A stretch of 10,912 nt of DNA, from positions 1 through 10,912 of the forward strand of contig DMQJ01000351.1 of the NCBI GenBank assembly GCA_003455715.1, given 5' to 3'. Shown piece by piece: positions 1 to 7,200 of the stretch. Origin of the DNA: Acidimicrobiaceae bacterium (GTDB lineage Bacteria > Actinomycetota > Acidimicrobiia > Acidimicrobiales > Ilumatobacteraceae). A program made the position numbers and the translations under genes. The notes beneath the pieces were generated by a model, which did no database searches, was not told the origin of the DNA, and was given only the letters and a program-made list of their open reading frames with translations. Position 1 is the first letter of the stretch. Each line of letters begins with the position of its first letter.

Positions 1-233
1 GGCTGCGGCCCCCCGCGGCCGGCGGGCACCACCACCGGCGGCCCGGCGGCCGGTGGGAGCTCGCCGGGAGCCAGGGTCGACACGGGAGTGGGCTCGCCTT
101 CCTCCCCGGGGGCGACTGTGTCGTCGGGGGCGACCGTGTCGTCGGGGCTGCCGGCCATGGCAACGCGTTGCGGGGCGACGAACGCGAGCCCGATGGCCCC
201 AGCGGCCGCCACGAGTCTCCACCGCCTGCGCAT
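1..233 (-). CDS. Secreted Pro/Ala-rich protein, N-terminal fragment (runs off left edge)
   Basis: An ATG at 233 opens a minus-strand frame that stays open for 77 residues to the window edge, so only the N-terminus is present. Residues 2-6 are basic (RRRWR), residues 7-20 are hydrophobic, and AMA at 25-27 fits a signal peptidase I site before GSPDD, so I infer a Sec-exported protein. After the signal, the visible part is low complexity. It has a perfect DDTVAP doublet (residues 31-42, encoded by an 18-base tandem repeat at 111-146) and then Pro/Ala/Gly-rich sequence of the kind that links the membrane or wall to a globular domain. No catalytic domain is visible and I do not recognise the family. 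It starts 45 bases after the stop of the crotonase gene on the same strand, so the two may be co-transcribed. The GGGCGAG just before the ATG is at best a weak ribosome binding site. A plus-strand frame over the same bases lacks any protein-like character. Confidence 0.6.
   Translation of the reverse strand, partial: MRRRWRLVAAAGAIGLAFVAPQRVAMAGSPDDTVAPDDTVAPGEEGEPTPVSTLAPGELPPAAGPPVVVPAGRGGPQ
111..146. repeat. 18-bp tandem duplication encoding DDTVAP twice
   Basis: Two 18-base units, 111-128 and 129-146, differ at a single base (T at 117, C at 135). In the minus-strand secreted protein they encode two identical six-residue Asp-Asp-Thr-Val-Ala-Pro units directly behind the signal peptide. 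The change is silent. This is probably a slippage-derived linker repeat. Confidence 0.75.
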
Positions 234-278
234 CTCGCCCACGCTAGTGAGCGGGCACGGTGAAGGGGCGGCAGGTGG

Positions 279-1046
279 TCAGCGGCCCTGGAAGTGAGGA
301 GCGCGCTTCTCCACGAACGCCTTCATTGCCTCCATCGTGTCGGCGGTGCCGAAGTTCACCGTCTGCGACAACCCCTCGTCGTCGAGCGCCTCTTCCATGG
401 TGACGTTCATCGCGTTGTCGAGCAGCCGCTTCGACATGGCGAGCGCAATCGGGGGTGCCTCGGTGAGGCGGCGCGCCCAGTCGTCGACGAATGCATCGAG
501 TTCGCCGTCGGGCAGCACCCGGTTCACCAACCCGATGTGCTCGGCGTCGGCGGCGGAGATGATGTCGGCGAAGAAGGCGAGTTCCTTGGCACGGTGCAGT
601 CCCACCCGCCGGGGCAGCAGCCACGAGCCGCCGAAGTCGAGGCTCAACCCACGACGGGCGAAGATCTGGCTGAAGCGGGCATTCTCGGAGGCCACCACCA
701 GGTCGCAGCCGAGCGCCAGGTTGCAGCCGGCACCCACCGACACCCCTCGCACCTTGGCAATGGTGGGCTGGGGCAGCCGATGCAGTGCGAGCGCCACGTC
801 GCCCACGTGCCGCATGGCAGCCAGCTGATGGCGCTGGCGACCACCACCCGTGAGGTCGGCGCCCGAGCAGAACTCGCCGTTGGCACCGGTGATGACCACG
901 ACTCGGTCGTCGTCGCTGCCAGCGATCTCGTGAAAGGTCGCCAGGAGCTCGTTCCACATCACGTCGTTGAGGGCGTTCTTCTTCGCCGGACGGTTGAGGG
1001 TGACGGTGACGACGCCTGCGGCGCGGGTGACTTGCAGCGTTTCCAT
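279..1046 (-). CDS. Enoyl-CoA hydratase/isomerase (crotonase) family protein, PaaG-like active site
   Basis: This 255-residue protein has the full crotonase fold signature and normal family length. An NRP motif lies at 18-20. The oxyanion-hole strand FCSGADL is at 59-65, the second oxyanion loop VGAGCNLALGCD at 104-115, and the dimer/active-site loop FARRGLSLDFGGSWLLPRRVG at about 129-149. Crotonases act on acyl-CoA thioesters, usually in fatty acid or aromatic-acid degradation in the cytoplasm. Neither hydratase glutamate is evident: the position of rat Glu144 is Asn109, and the Glu164 region holds Phe/Ala. Asp137 in the LDFGG motif matches the catalytic Asp of PaaG-type ring-epoxide isomerases and delta3-delta2 enoyl-CoA isomerases. 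An isomerase or related role is therefore more likely than plain hydration, but the substrate cannot be read from sequence. I chose the ATG at 1046 because METLQVTRAAG begins the fold. An upstream in-frame start at 1079 adds 11 residues and would overlap the divergent small gene. No clear Shine-Dalgarno sequence is visible. Confidence 0.9.
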   Translation of the reverse strand: METLQVTRAAGVVTVTLNRPAKKNALNDVMWNELLATFHEIAGSDDDRVVVITGANGEFCSGADLTGGGRQRHQLAAMRHVGDVALALHRLPQPTIAKVRGVSVGAGCNLALGCDLVVASENARFSQIFARRGLSLDFGGSWLLPRRVGLHRAKELAFFADIISAADAEHIGLVNRVLPDGELDAFVDDWARRLTEAPPIALAMSKRLLDNAMNVTMEEALDDEGLSQTVNFGTADTMEAMKAFVEKRAPHFQGR

Positions 1047-1068
1047 ACGCGCGGACGATACTGAGCGG

Positions 1069-1179
1069 ATGGGCCTCAACCCGCACCGGCCGCAACGGCG
1101 GCGTACCTCCGACTACTTCTTCGTTGCCGCGGCCGCGGTGGCCTCCGTGGCCCTGGTGGTGTGGGCATTCCTCGGCTAG
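1069..1179 (+). CDS. Putative 36-residue single-pass membrane peptide
   Basis: A short plus-strand frame starts at ATG 1069 and ends at TAG 1177-1179. The peptide has a basic N-terminus (HRPQRRR, residues 6-12), then about 20 hydrophobic residues (YFFVAAAAVASVALVVWAFL, 16-35), ending in Gly. That is the pattern of a tiny inner-membrane protein with its N-terminus in the cytoplasm. GAGCGG lies just upstream of the ATG as a possible but tightly spaced ribosome binding site. The frame extends upstream to 967, but that part overlaps the crotonase gene antisense and looks like shadow sequence. It is divergent from the crotonase start by 22 bases and ends 15 bases before the SDR stop, so it fills an otherwise unexplained gap on the opposite strand. 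Its function is unknown. A chance hydrophobic frame in GC-rich DNA is the main alternative. Confidence 0.5.
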   Translation: MGLNPHRPQRRRTSDYFFVAAAAVASVALVVWAFLG

Positions 1180-1194
1180 CGGCCGCCGCTGACG

Positions 1195-2007
1195 TCAGTC
1201 GACACCAGGGCGAGCTGCACTGCCCATCGGTACTCCGGCCAGCAGGGCCTCGCTGATCCGCCGCGGCGCTTCGTTGAGCCAGAAGGTGATCGACAACCGT
1301 CGCGGGGTGCGCACGTGACGGCGGTCGCGGGCCACCGCTGCCACCGTCCGCCTGGCGATGAGGTCGGGGGTCTTCTTCGGCAGCATCTGCAACCGACGGA
1401 GCCGACGCAGCATCGGCCCGTACTCCTGCTGCGCCTCAAGGTGGTCCCACATCTGGGTGTCGGTGGGTCCGGGCGCGACGAGGGTGAGGTGCACCCCGGA
1501 GCCCTTCAGCTCTTGGCGGAGTGCTCCCACGAGGTTGTTGACCGCCGCCTTGGTGGCTCCGTACGTGGCAAGCCCAGGGAAACTGGCGCTACCCGCCAGC
1601 GACGACAGGAACACCACCGACCCTTTGCCTCGCTGCAACATGCCAGGCAACACCGCGCGGGTGAGCACCGCAGGCGCCTCCAGGTTCACGCGCACCACCT
1701 CTCGCAACCGCTCGACCGGGTCGTGCAGAAACCAACTGGTGTTCTCCACCCCGGCATTGTTCACCCACACGTCGACGGGCCCAGCCTGAGCTTCCACGCG
1801 AGCCACCAGACCGTCGACCTGCTCTGCATCGCTGAGGTCGGCGACGAACGCGGTGCCACCCAACTCGGTGGCCAGAGCCTCCAGAGCAGCCGCTGAACGA
1901 GCGACGAGCGACACCCGCGCCCCTGCCTCCACGAATCGACGGGCCATCGCCTCGCCAATTCCGCGAGATGCTCCGGTGATGACAACGTGCGCACCCTTGA
2001 GTTCCAT
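1195..2007 (-). CDS. Short-chain dehydrogenase/reductase (SDR) family oxidoreductase
   Basis: This is a 270-residue classical SDR. The nucleotide-binding glycine motif TGASRGIG is at residues 11-18, followed by the acidic DL at 57-58 that contacts adenine, NNAG at 83-86 and the structural Asn108. The catalytic Ser136 is followed by Tyr149 and Lys153 in YGATK, and PG at 179-180 follows as usual. All tetrad residues are present, so the enzyme should be active as an NAD(P)(H)-dependent alcohol or ketone oxidoreductase. Substrate cannot be predicted. The C-terminal 60 residues are Arg-rich (RRLRRLQ, RRHVRTPRR) with an amphipathic end, a pattern seen in SDRs that associate with membranes or lipid substrates, but this is only suggestive. 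The ATG at 2007 places the glycine motif at the normal distance. The gene lies 19 bases after the yraN stop on the same strand, so read-through from the rplS-yraN cluster is plausible. No clear ribosome binding site is visible. Confidence 0.92.
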   Translation of the reverse strand: MELKGAHVVITGASRGIGEAMARRFVEAGARVSLVARSAAALEALATELGGTAFVADLSDAEQVDGLVARVEAQAGPVDVWVNNAGVENTSWFLHDPVERLREVVRVNLEAPAVLTRAVLPGMLQRGKGSVVFLSSLAGSASFPGLATYGATKAAVNNLVGALRQELKGSGVHLTLVAPGPTDTQMWDHLEAQQEYGPMLRRLRRLQMLPKKTPDLIARRTVAAVARDRRHVRTPRRLSITFWLNEAPRRISEALLAGVPMGSAARPGVD

Positions 2008-2026
2008 GGCGGAATGCTAGGGCACG

Positions 2027-2365
2027 TCAGAACGCGCCTTCGATGACTTCCACCTTGGCCCCCACCACGGCGGCCACGTCGAAGCGCACGGAGGCCGCAC
2101 CGGGTCGCACGTCGTTGAGCCACTGCGTTGCCAACCGGCGGAGCCGCTGCTGCTTGCGCCAGTTCACTGCGGCCTCGGGCCCGCCGAACTCGGCGCTCGC
2201 TCGCGCCTTCACTTCGCAGAACACCACTTCGCCGGGGCGGGCAAGGATGAGATCGATCTCACCGTGGGCACAGCGCCAGTTGCGGGCCACCACTTCGTAG
2301 CCGCGCCGTACATACCAGCGGGCTGCTTCGTTCTCGCCGAAGCGACCGCGCGCCTGCGCGGCCAG
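2027..2365 (-). CDS. yraN: YraN family (UPF0102) putative endonuclease
   Basis: The UPF0102/YraN signature is clear. Numbering from a CTG at 2365 (112 residues), GENEAARWYVRRGYEVVARNWR at about 10-31 leads into HGEIDLI (34-40) and FCEVKAR (49-55). The GEIDLI Asp and the ExK pair form a PD-(D/E)xK nuclease-like core. The family is usually annotated as a predicted nuclease and its cellular role is unresolved. The start is uncertain. The only ATGs that keep the whole fold are at 2476 and 2470, which would overlap the DUF2469 gene by about 100 bases and add an Arg/Gln/Gly-rich stretch unlike the family. The nearest GTG start (the Val-Val before ARNW) would remove the first helix. CTG 2365, eight bases after the DUF2469 stop (2374-2376) with TAGGCGG just upstream, gives the family's normal N-terminus. 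Adjacency to DUF2469 is typical of actinobacteria. Confidence 0.85.
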   Translation of the reverse strand: MAAQARGRFGENEAARWYVRRGYEVVARNWRCAHGEIDLILARPGEVVFCEVKARASAEFGGPEAAVNWRKQQRLRRLATQWLNDVRPGAASVRFDVAAVVGAKVEVIEGAF

Positions 2366-2373
2366 CGAACCGC

Positions 2374-2667
2374 CTACAGCTCGGCCTGGGGAAGTTCTTC
2401 GACGTTGACGTCCTTGAACGTCAGCACCTTCACCTTGGGGATGAATCGGGTCTTGCGGTACATGTCCCATACCCATGCGTCAGTCAACTCCACCTCGATG
2501 AGCGGCCGTGCCGCCTCACCGGTGACGGTGACCTTGACGTCGTTGGCCAGGTAGAACCGGCGCTCGGTCTCGACGGCGAAGCGGAACATGCCCGCGACGT
2601 CTTGATACTCGTGCGCGAGTTGGAGCTCTCGCTCGGCCTCGAAATTCTCGAGATCGTCAGCGCTCAA
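2374..2667 (-). CDS. DUF2469 family protein
   Basis: This 97-residue protein is recognisable as the small acidic DUF2469 family, which is conserved in actinobacteria next to rplS, lepB, rnhB and yraN. The diagnostic segments are all present: SADDLENFEAERELQL at the N-terminus, VETERRFYLAND near 33-44, DAWVWDMYR near 63-71, and VLTFKDVNVEEL close to the C-terminus. No enzymatic motif is known for the family and I see none. The start is TTG at 2667, supported by the conserved N-terminal sequence beginning exactly there and by a GAGAAG Shine-Dalgarno element eight bases upstream. The rplS stop is 43 bases upstream and yraN follows. The lepB and rnhB genes often found between rplS and DUF2469 are absent here. 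Function unknown; family assignment confident. Confidence 0.92.
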   Translation of the reverse strand: MSADDLENFEAERELQLAHEYQDVAGMFRFAVETERRFYLANDVKVTVTGEAARPLIEVELTDAWVWDMYRKTRFIPKVKVLTFKDVNVEELPQAEL

Positions 2668-2710
2668 CGTGGGTGCTTCTCACACCGAAATGGGCTTGAG
2701 CCCGAGCGGC

Positions 2711-3058
2711 TCAGCGCTCGCGCTTTTCCTTGATACGGGCGCTCTTACCAACCCGGTCGCGGATGTAGTAGAGCTTGGCGCGACGGACGTCGCCCTTCTT
2801 CACCACTTCGAGCTTCACCACGGTGGGGGTGTGCACCGGGAAGGTGCGCTCGACGCCGACGCCGTAGCTGAGCTTGCGCACGGTGTAGGTCTCCTGCACG
2901 CCGCCACCCTGACGGGCGATGACGTTGCCCTGGAACACCTGCACGCGCTCCTTGTTGCCCTCGACCACCTTCACGTGGACCTTCACCTCATCGCCCGGAC
3001 CGAAGTCGGGGATGTCGGTGCGGAGGTACTGATTGTCGACGATGTCGGTGGACTTCAT
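2711..3058 (-). CDS. rplS: 50S ribosomal protein L19
   Basis: L19 sits at the 30S-50S interface, contributing to a bridge between subunits. The 115-residue product has normal family length and the expected motifs: [20 protein letters not shown] at about 16-35, then [36 protein letters not shown] and the basic C-terminal [22 protein letters not shown] chose ATG 3058 (MKSTDIVDN). A TTG at 3097 is in frame but would add 13 unrelated residues and overlap the trmD stop. The 35-base gap after trmD contains a GAGAG tract that can act as the ribosome binding site. The gene lies directly downstream of trmD, the near-universal arrangement, so the two are probably co-transcribed. Nothing is missing or unusual. 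Confidence 0.98.
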   Translation of the reverse strand: MKSTDIVDNQYLRTDIPDFGPGDEVKVHVKVVEGNKERVQVFQGNVIARQGGGVQETYTVRKLSYGVGVERTFPVHTPTVVKLEVVKKGDVRRAKLYYIRDRVGKSARIKEKRER

Positions 3059-3093
3059 AGCGGGAACTCTCTCAGGCGTCGAAAGGGGAACGC

Positions 3094-3828
3094 TCAAGGA
3101 TAGGTGACGGAAGGGAACTCTTCCAACAAGCGGCGGTCAACTTCGCTCAGCCCGCCGCGGGCTTCCACAAGGTCGGGCCGGTCGCGCAGGGTGCGATGCA
3201 GGGCCTGGGCACGCCGCCAACGCTCGATGCGCGCGTGGTCGCCGCTGCGGAGCACCTCGGGCACCTCCCACCCGCGAAACGCCGCTGGACGGGTGTACAT
3301 CGGCTCTTCCAGCAGCCCCGAAACACCAAAGCTCTCGTGCACGGGGCTGGCCTGGTTGCCCATCGCCCCAGGCAGGAGGCGTACGACTGCTTCCACAACG
3401 AGGCACGCGGCGACCTCTCCCCCGTTGAGCACCACGTCGCCGACGCTCAGTTCGCCGTCGACGAGGTGTTCACGAACCCGCTGATCGACCCCCTCGTAGC
3501 GCCCGCACAGCATCGAGAACCCATCGAGCGAGGCAAGTTCAGTGGCCATGGCCTGGTCGAATCGGCGACCGCCGGGTCCCAACAGGAAGAGTGGGCGAGG
3601 TGGCTGAGCGGCTTCCACCGAGGCGAACAGCGGCTCAGGCTTCATCACCATTCCGGCACCTCCGCCGAAGGGGGCGTCGTCGACCGTGCGATGCACATCG
3701 GACGTGTGGTCTCGCGGATCGTGGAGGCGGAGGTCGAGCAGGCCGGAGGCCCGGGCCTTGCCCAGCAGGCTCTCGGCGCAGAACGTGTCGACCAGCCCGG
3801 GGAAGATGGTGAACACGTCGATCCGCAC
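3094..3828 (-). CDS. trmD: tRNA (guanine-N1-)-methyltransferase TrmD
   Basis: TrmD transfers methyl from S-adenosylmethionine to N1 of G37 in tRNAs with a G at position 36, preventing +1 frameshifts. The 244-residue product carries the SPOUT-knot motifs: RIDVFTIFP at 2-10, [17 protein letters not shown] at 50-66, [12 protein letters not shown] at 107-118, GDVVLNGGE at 130-138, GNQASP near 157-162, YTRP at 178-181 and [17 protein letters not shown] at about 189-205. The start is GTG 3828, since the frame upstream of it lies antisense to DUF952 and is not TrmD-like. Two active-site positions are odd. The residue equivalent to E. coli Tyr136 is Val132. The general base Asp169, placed by its 15-residue spacing from Arg154 (here Arg150), is Glu165, followed by a loop one residue longer. 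rimM, its usual upstream neighbour, is over 5 kb away, so trmD must have its own promoter, probably inside or before DUF952. Confidence 0.97.
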   Translation of the reverse strand: MRIDVFTIFPGLVDTFCAESLLGKARASGLLDLRLHDPRDHTSDVHRTVDDAPFGGGAGMVMKPEPLFASVEAAQPPRPLFLLGPGGRRFDQAMATELASLDGFSMLCGRYEGVDQRVREHLVDGELSVGDVVLNGGEVAACLVVEAVVRLLPGAMGNQASPVHESFGVSGLLEEPMYTRPAAFRGWEVPEVLRSGDHARIERWRRAQALHRTLRDRPDLVEARGGLSEVDRRLLEEFPSVTYP

Positions 3829-3831
3829 GGC

Positions 3832-4164
3832 ATGGCAGCCTACGGGGTGATGATCTACCACCTCACCGATCCCGCCACCTGGGCGACATCTGTTGCCGCT
3901 GGTGAACACACGCAGAGCACGCGGGGCCTCACCCTGGCGCAGGAAGGCTTCATCCACTGCAGCACAGCCCACCAGTGGCCAACGGTGCGGGGTCTGTTCT
4001 ACGCCGACGTGAACCCCCTGCTGCTCTTGCACATCGACGAGGCGCTCGTGGATGCCCCGGTGGTGTTCGAACAGCTTGGCGATGCCCCGGAACCGTTTCC
4101 TCACGTGTACGGACCGATCCCCGTGCGCGCGGTGGTGAAGGTGGAGCAACTCGACCCCGCCTGA
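3832..4164 (+). CDS. DUF952 domain-containing protein
   Basis: This is a plus-strand gene among minus-strand neighbours. The product (110 residues from ATG 3832) carries the DUF952 hallmarks: IYHLTDPATW near 8-17, EGFIHCST at 38-45, a hydrophobic strand LLLLHID at 63-69, and FPHVYGP at 88-94 followed by a Val-rich C-terminal strand. The His-Cys-Ser and Pro-His-x-Tyr-Gly-Pro motifs suggest a conserved active or ligand-binding pocket. I know of no established function for the family. GTG 3847 and ATG 3850 are alternative starts that begin closer to the family's usual MIYHL; ACGGGG before them is a weak ribosome binding site. The ATG at 3832 is only three bases from the divergent trmD start, and neither gene has room for a separate promoter between them. 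It converges on the large surface-protein gene, with a strong hairpin between their stops. Confidence 0.88.
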   Translation: MAAYGVMIYHLTDPATWATSVAAGEHTQSTRGLTLAQEGFIHCSTAHQWPTVRGLFYADVNPLLLLHIDEALVDAPVVFEQLGDAPEPFPHVYGPIPVRAVVKVEQLDPA

Positions 4165-4194
4165 GCAAGATCCGTTCGTGTGTGCGGACGCGCC

Positions 4195-4222
4195 ACCGGC
4201 CGGCCCCGAAGGACCGGCCGGT
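4195..4222. terminator. GC-rich hairpin between convergent genes, UUCG loop on minus strand
   Basis: Bases 4195-4206 pair with 4211-4222: nine consecutive pairs (ACCGGCCGG with CCGGCCGGT), one C-A mismatch, then two more G-C pairs around a four-base loop. Read on the minus strand, the loop is TTCG closed by C-G, the extra-stable tetraloop. It lies 30 bases after the DUF952 stop and 26 bases after the surface-gene stop, which suits a shared bidirectional terminator. No U-tract follows on either side, so it may be a weak or non-canonical terminator, or a 3' end stabiliser. Confidence 0.6.
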
Positions 4223-4229
4223 GAAGCGT

Positions 4230-4244
4230 CTCAGTGGGACTGAG
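4230..4244. terminator. Small perfect hairpin just after the surface-protein stop
   Basis: CTCAGT (4230-4235) and ACTGAG (4239-4244) form a perfect six-base stem with a three-base GGG/CCC loop. It begins three bases after the stop codon of the large minus-strand gene and precedes the larger hairpin at 4195-4222. It may form part of the 3' end structure of that transcript. It is short enough to be chance. Confidence 0.35.
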
Positions 4245-4247
4245 GGA

Positions 4248-7200
4248 CTAGCTGTTGGAGCGACGCGGCCGGCGGCGAACCACCAGCATCAGTGCACCGG
4301 CAGCTGCCATGGCGAAGCCTGCCAGCAGCATCGTCGAGGCGCTGCTACCGCCGCCCGTCTCCGGGAGGCCACCACGACGGATGGTGGTGGTGGGGGCAGC
4401 CGTGGTGGTGGGGCCACCCTGGTCGCCTTCCGACACCGGCACACCCACCTTGGCCGACAGGTCGCACACCGTGCCGTCGATGGGCGGCAAGCACGACAGG
4501 TCGGTACCCAGCGATGCCTGCACCAACTGCTCCGCGACCACCCGACGCATCATGTCGAGCGACGGGGTATCCCATGTGCCGAGCACCTTGGCCTGGTTGA
4601 GGATCTGCGTGCCGGGAAGCACCCCGGCATCGACCTTCACCACCAGGGTGATCGGCTTGGTGAGTGCTCCGGGGGCCAACGAGTCGTCCATCACGCAGGT
4701 GAGCAGCTGGGGCCGCGTGGCCTCAGTGAGGCTGCAGAGACCGGCGTTGTCCTCCACCGATACCGAGACGAACTCAGTCTCAGCGGGGAGACGGTCGGTG
4801 ATGACCACCGGGTCGAGCGTGAGCCCGCCGGTGTTCTGTGCCTGCAGCACGTAGGTGATGGTGCCACCGGCGGTGACCGTGCCAGTGAGTGACTGCTTGT
4901 TGATCTGCACCGCGGCATACCCGTTGGTGATGACCACACTGATGGTCTCACCGAGATGGCCGTTGAGGGTGAGCTGGCTCTGGCTGACCGTGCTGGTGTT
5001 GGCCGTGCCAGCGTCGATCTCCTCCACCAGGTACTCGATACCCGCAGGGTCGAGGGTGGAGGGCAGCATGATGGTCTGCGGCACGCCAGCGTCGAGGTCG
5101 AAGGTGAGTTCTTCCTGGTAGGTGGCGTCATCCATCAGGCGCGAGACCCTGATGGTGTACGTCTCGCCGGTTGGCGGGGCGCCGAGTACCACCTTCTCGA
5201 ACACCACCTCGTTCTCACAGACCACCTCGGTGGCAGCGGCGGATGCCACTTCCACACCGTCGTAGAGCACCGACAGCGGGGCGCTGGCCGAGCTGACCGC
5301 CTTGGAGGCACCGGCCCCGAGGGTGAAGGTGCTGCCACCGGCGCTGAACTCCACGTCGATGTCGGCGGTGTTGGTGACCGTGAACCAGTAGAGGTCGACC
5401 TCACCCTCGATGTCGACGCTGTTGCACTCTGCGACGACACCGGGCGTCGGATCGCAATCGACGTCGACCACGACGTCGTCCTGCTCGACTCCGTTGATCG
5501 ACACCGTGATGGTGGCCTCGCCATCGGCAAGGCCGCTGACGACGTGCTCGACGGTGCTGTTGGGATCGACCACTACGTCAACACCGTTGATGGTGAAGGT
5601 GGTCTCAACATCGTCGCTGCCGTTGGTGAGGCTGAAGACCACCTCACCATCCCATTGCGAGCAGCGCTGCGACGTGGAGTACGACGACTCCTGGTCGCAG
5701 TTGAACTCCACCTCGACGTCGGGCTGGGCCACACCGTCGATGGACATCGTCACCGAGTGCTCACCGTCGTTGAGGCCGCTGACGGTGTACTCCTCCGTCT
5801 GGCCAGGCTGTACCTCCACGTCGACACCGGCAACCGTGAAGGTCACCGACACATCGTCACCATTGTTGGTGAGCTGGAACACCACCGAGCCATCGTTGTC
5901 GGCGCACTCCGTGTCGTAGGTGAAGGTCGGCGCCGGATCGCAATCCACCGACACCACCACGTCGTCCTGCTCGACCCCGTCGATGGCGACGGTGATGGTG
6001 TGCTGGCCATCGGCGAGGCCGCCGACAGTGTGCTGCACGGTCTGGCCAGGGTCGACTTCGATATCGGTGCCGTTCACCGTGAACGTCACCGATGAGTCAT
6101 CGCCGCCGTTGGTGAGCGAGAACACCACCGAGCCGTCCTTGTCGGCGCACTCCTCGTTGTAGGAGAACGACGACTCCTGGTCGCAGGTGAAGGTGGCCTT
6201 GATGTCGGGCTGGCTCACCCCGTCGATGAGCAACGTCACCGTCGCCGCACCGTCGTTGAAACCACCCACCGTGTGCTCCACGGTTTGGCCAGGGCCCACC
6301 ACGACAGGGGTACCGGCAATCGTGAAGGTCACCGACACGTCATCACCGTTGTTGGTGAGCTGGAACACCACCGAACCGTCGTTGTCGGCGCACTCCGTGT
6401 CGTAGGTGTACGTCGGCGCCGGATCGCAATCCACCGTCAACTCGATGGCCGGCTTGGCAACGCCGTCGATGGAGACGGTGATGGTGGCCGGGCCGTCGCT
6501 CAGTTGACCCACGGTGTGCTGCACGGTCTGGCCGGGCGGCACGACCACGTTGGTGCCGTTGATGGTGAACGTGACATCGACGTCGTCACCGTTGTTGGTG
6601 AGGGTGAAGACGACCGAGCCGTCCTTGTCGACGCACGACTGCTCGTGCGAATAGGTGGGCGGCGGGTCGCAGTCGACCGTCAACTCGTCGTTGAAGATCT
6701 CCACCCCGTTCGAAGTGACGACGAACGAGTGGGGTCCGTCGACGAGGTTGCCGATGGTGACCACCTTGCTGGTGTTGGCTGCCACCGAGTGCTGTGCGCC
6801 GTTGATGGTGAACAGCACGGGCAGTTCACCACCCGTTGCGGTGAGGGTGAAGGTGACCTTGCCATCCTTGTCGACGCACGCCTGGGCGACACCGACGGAA
6901 CCTTCACCGCTCTTGTCGCAATCGACCGTGATGTCGATCTTCCAGGTCTTGCCGCCACCGGCCACGTTGAACGTGTGATCGCCATCAGTCAGATCGCCGA
7001 TGGTGACCGTCTTCGACGACTTCGGCCCCACGGAGTGCGGGGCGCCGTTGATGGTGAACGTGATGCTCACATCGTCACCGTTGTTGAACAAGGTGATGCT
7101 GATCGAGCCGTCGCTCACGCCGTTGGGCTCATCGACGCAGGCCGACGTGTGCTGCACCGTCGGGTCTTGGTCGCACTTGATGGTGACCGTCTGCGAGAAG

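Noticed and set aside
244..1095. A 283-codon minus-strand frame overlapping the crotonase gene
   Set aside because: It is Arg/His/Pro-rich with no domain, whereas the overlapping frame encodes a full crotonase with all structural motifs.
3829..4149. N-terminal extension of trmD by about 107 residues
   Set aside because: The extra sequence is antisense to DUF952 and unlike TrmD. GTG 3828 gives the standard N-terminus RIDVFTIFP.
4956..6095. A 379-codon plus-strand open frame
   Set aside because: Same cause as the longer antisense frame. The strong ribosome binding site, signal peptide and LPETG signal all belong to the minus-strand protein.
5421..6635. CRISPR array or satellite DNA as an explanation for the regular repeats
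   Set aside because: The period (243 bases) is a codon multiple, the frame is intact throughout and differences are biased to third positions, so these are protein-coding repeats.
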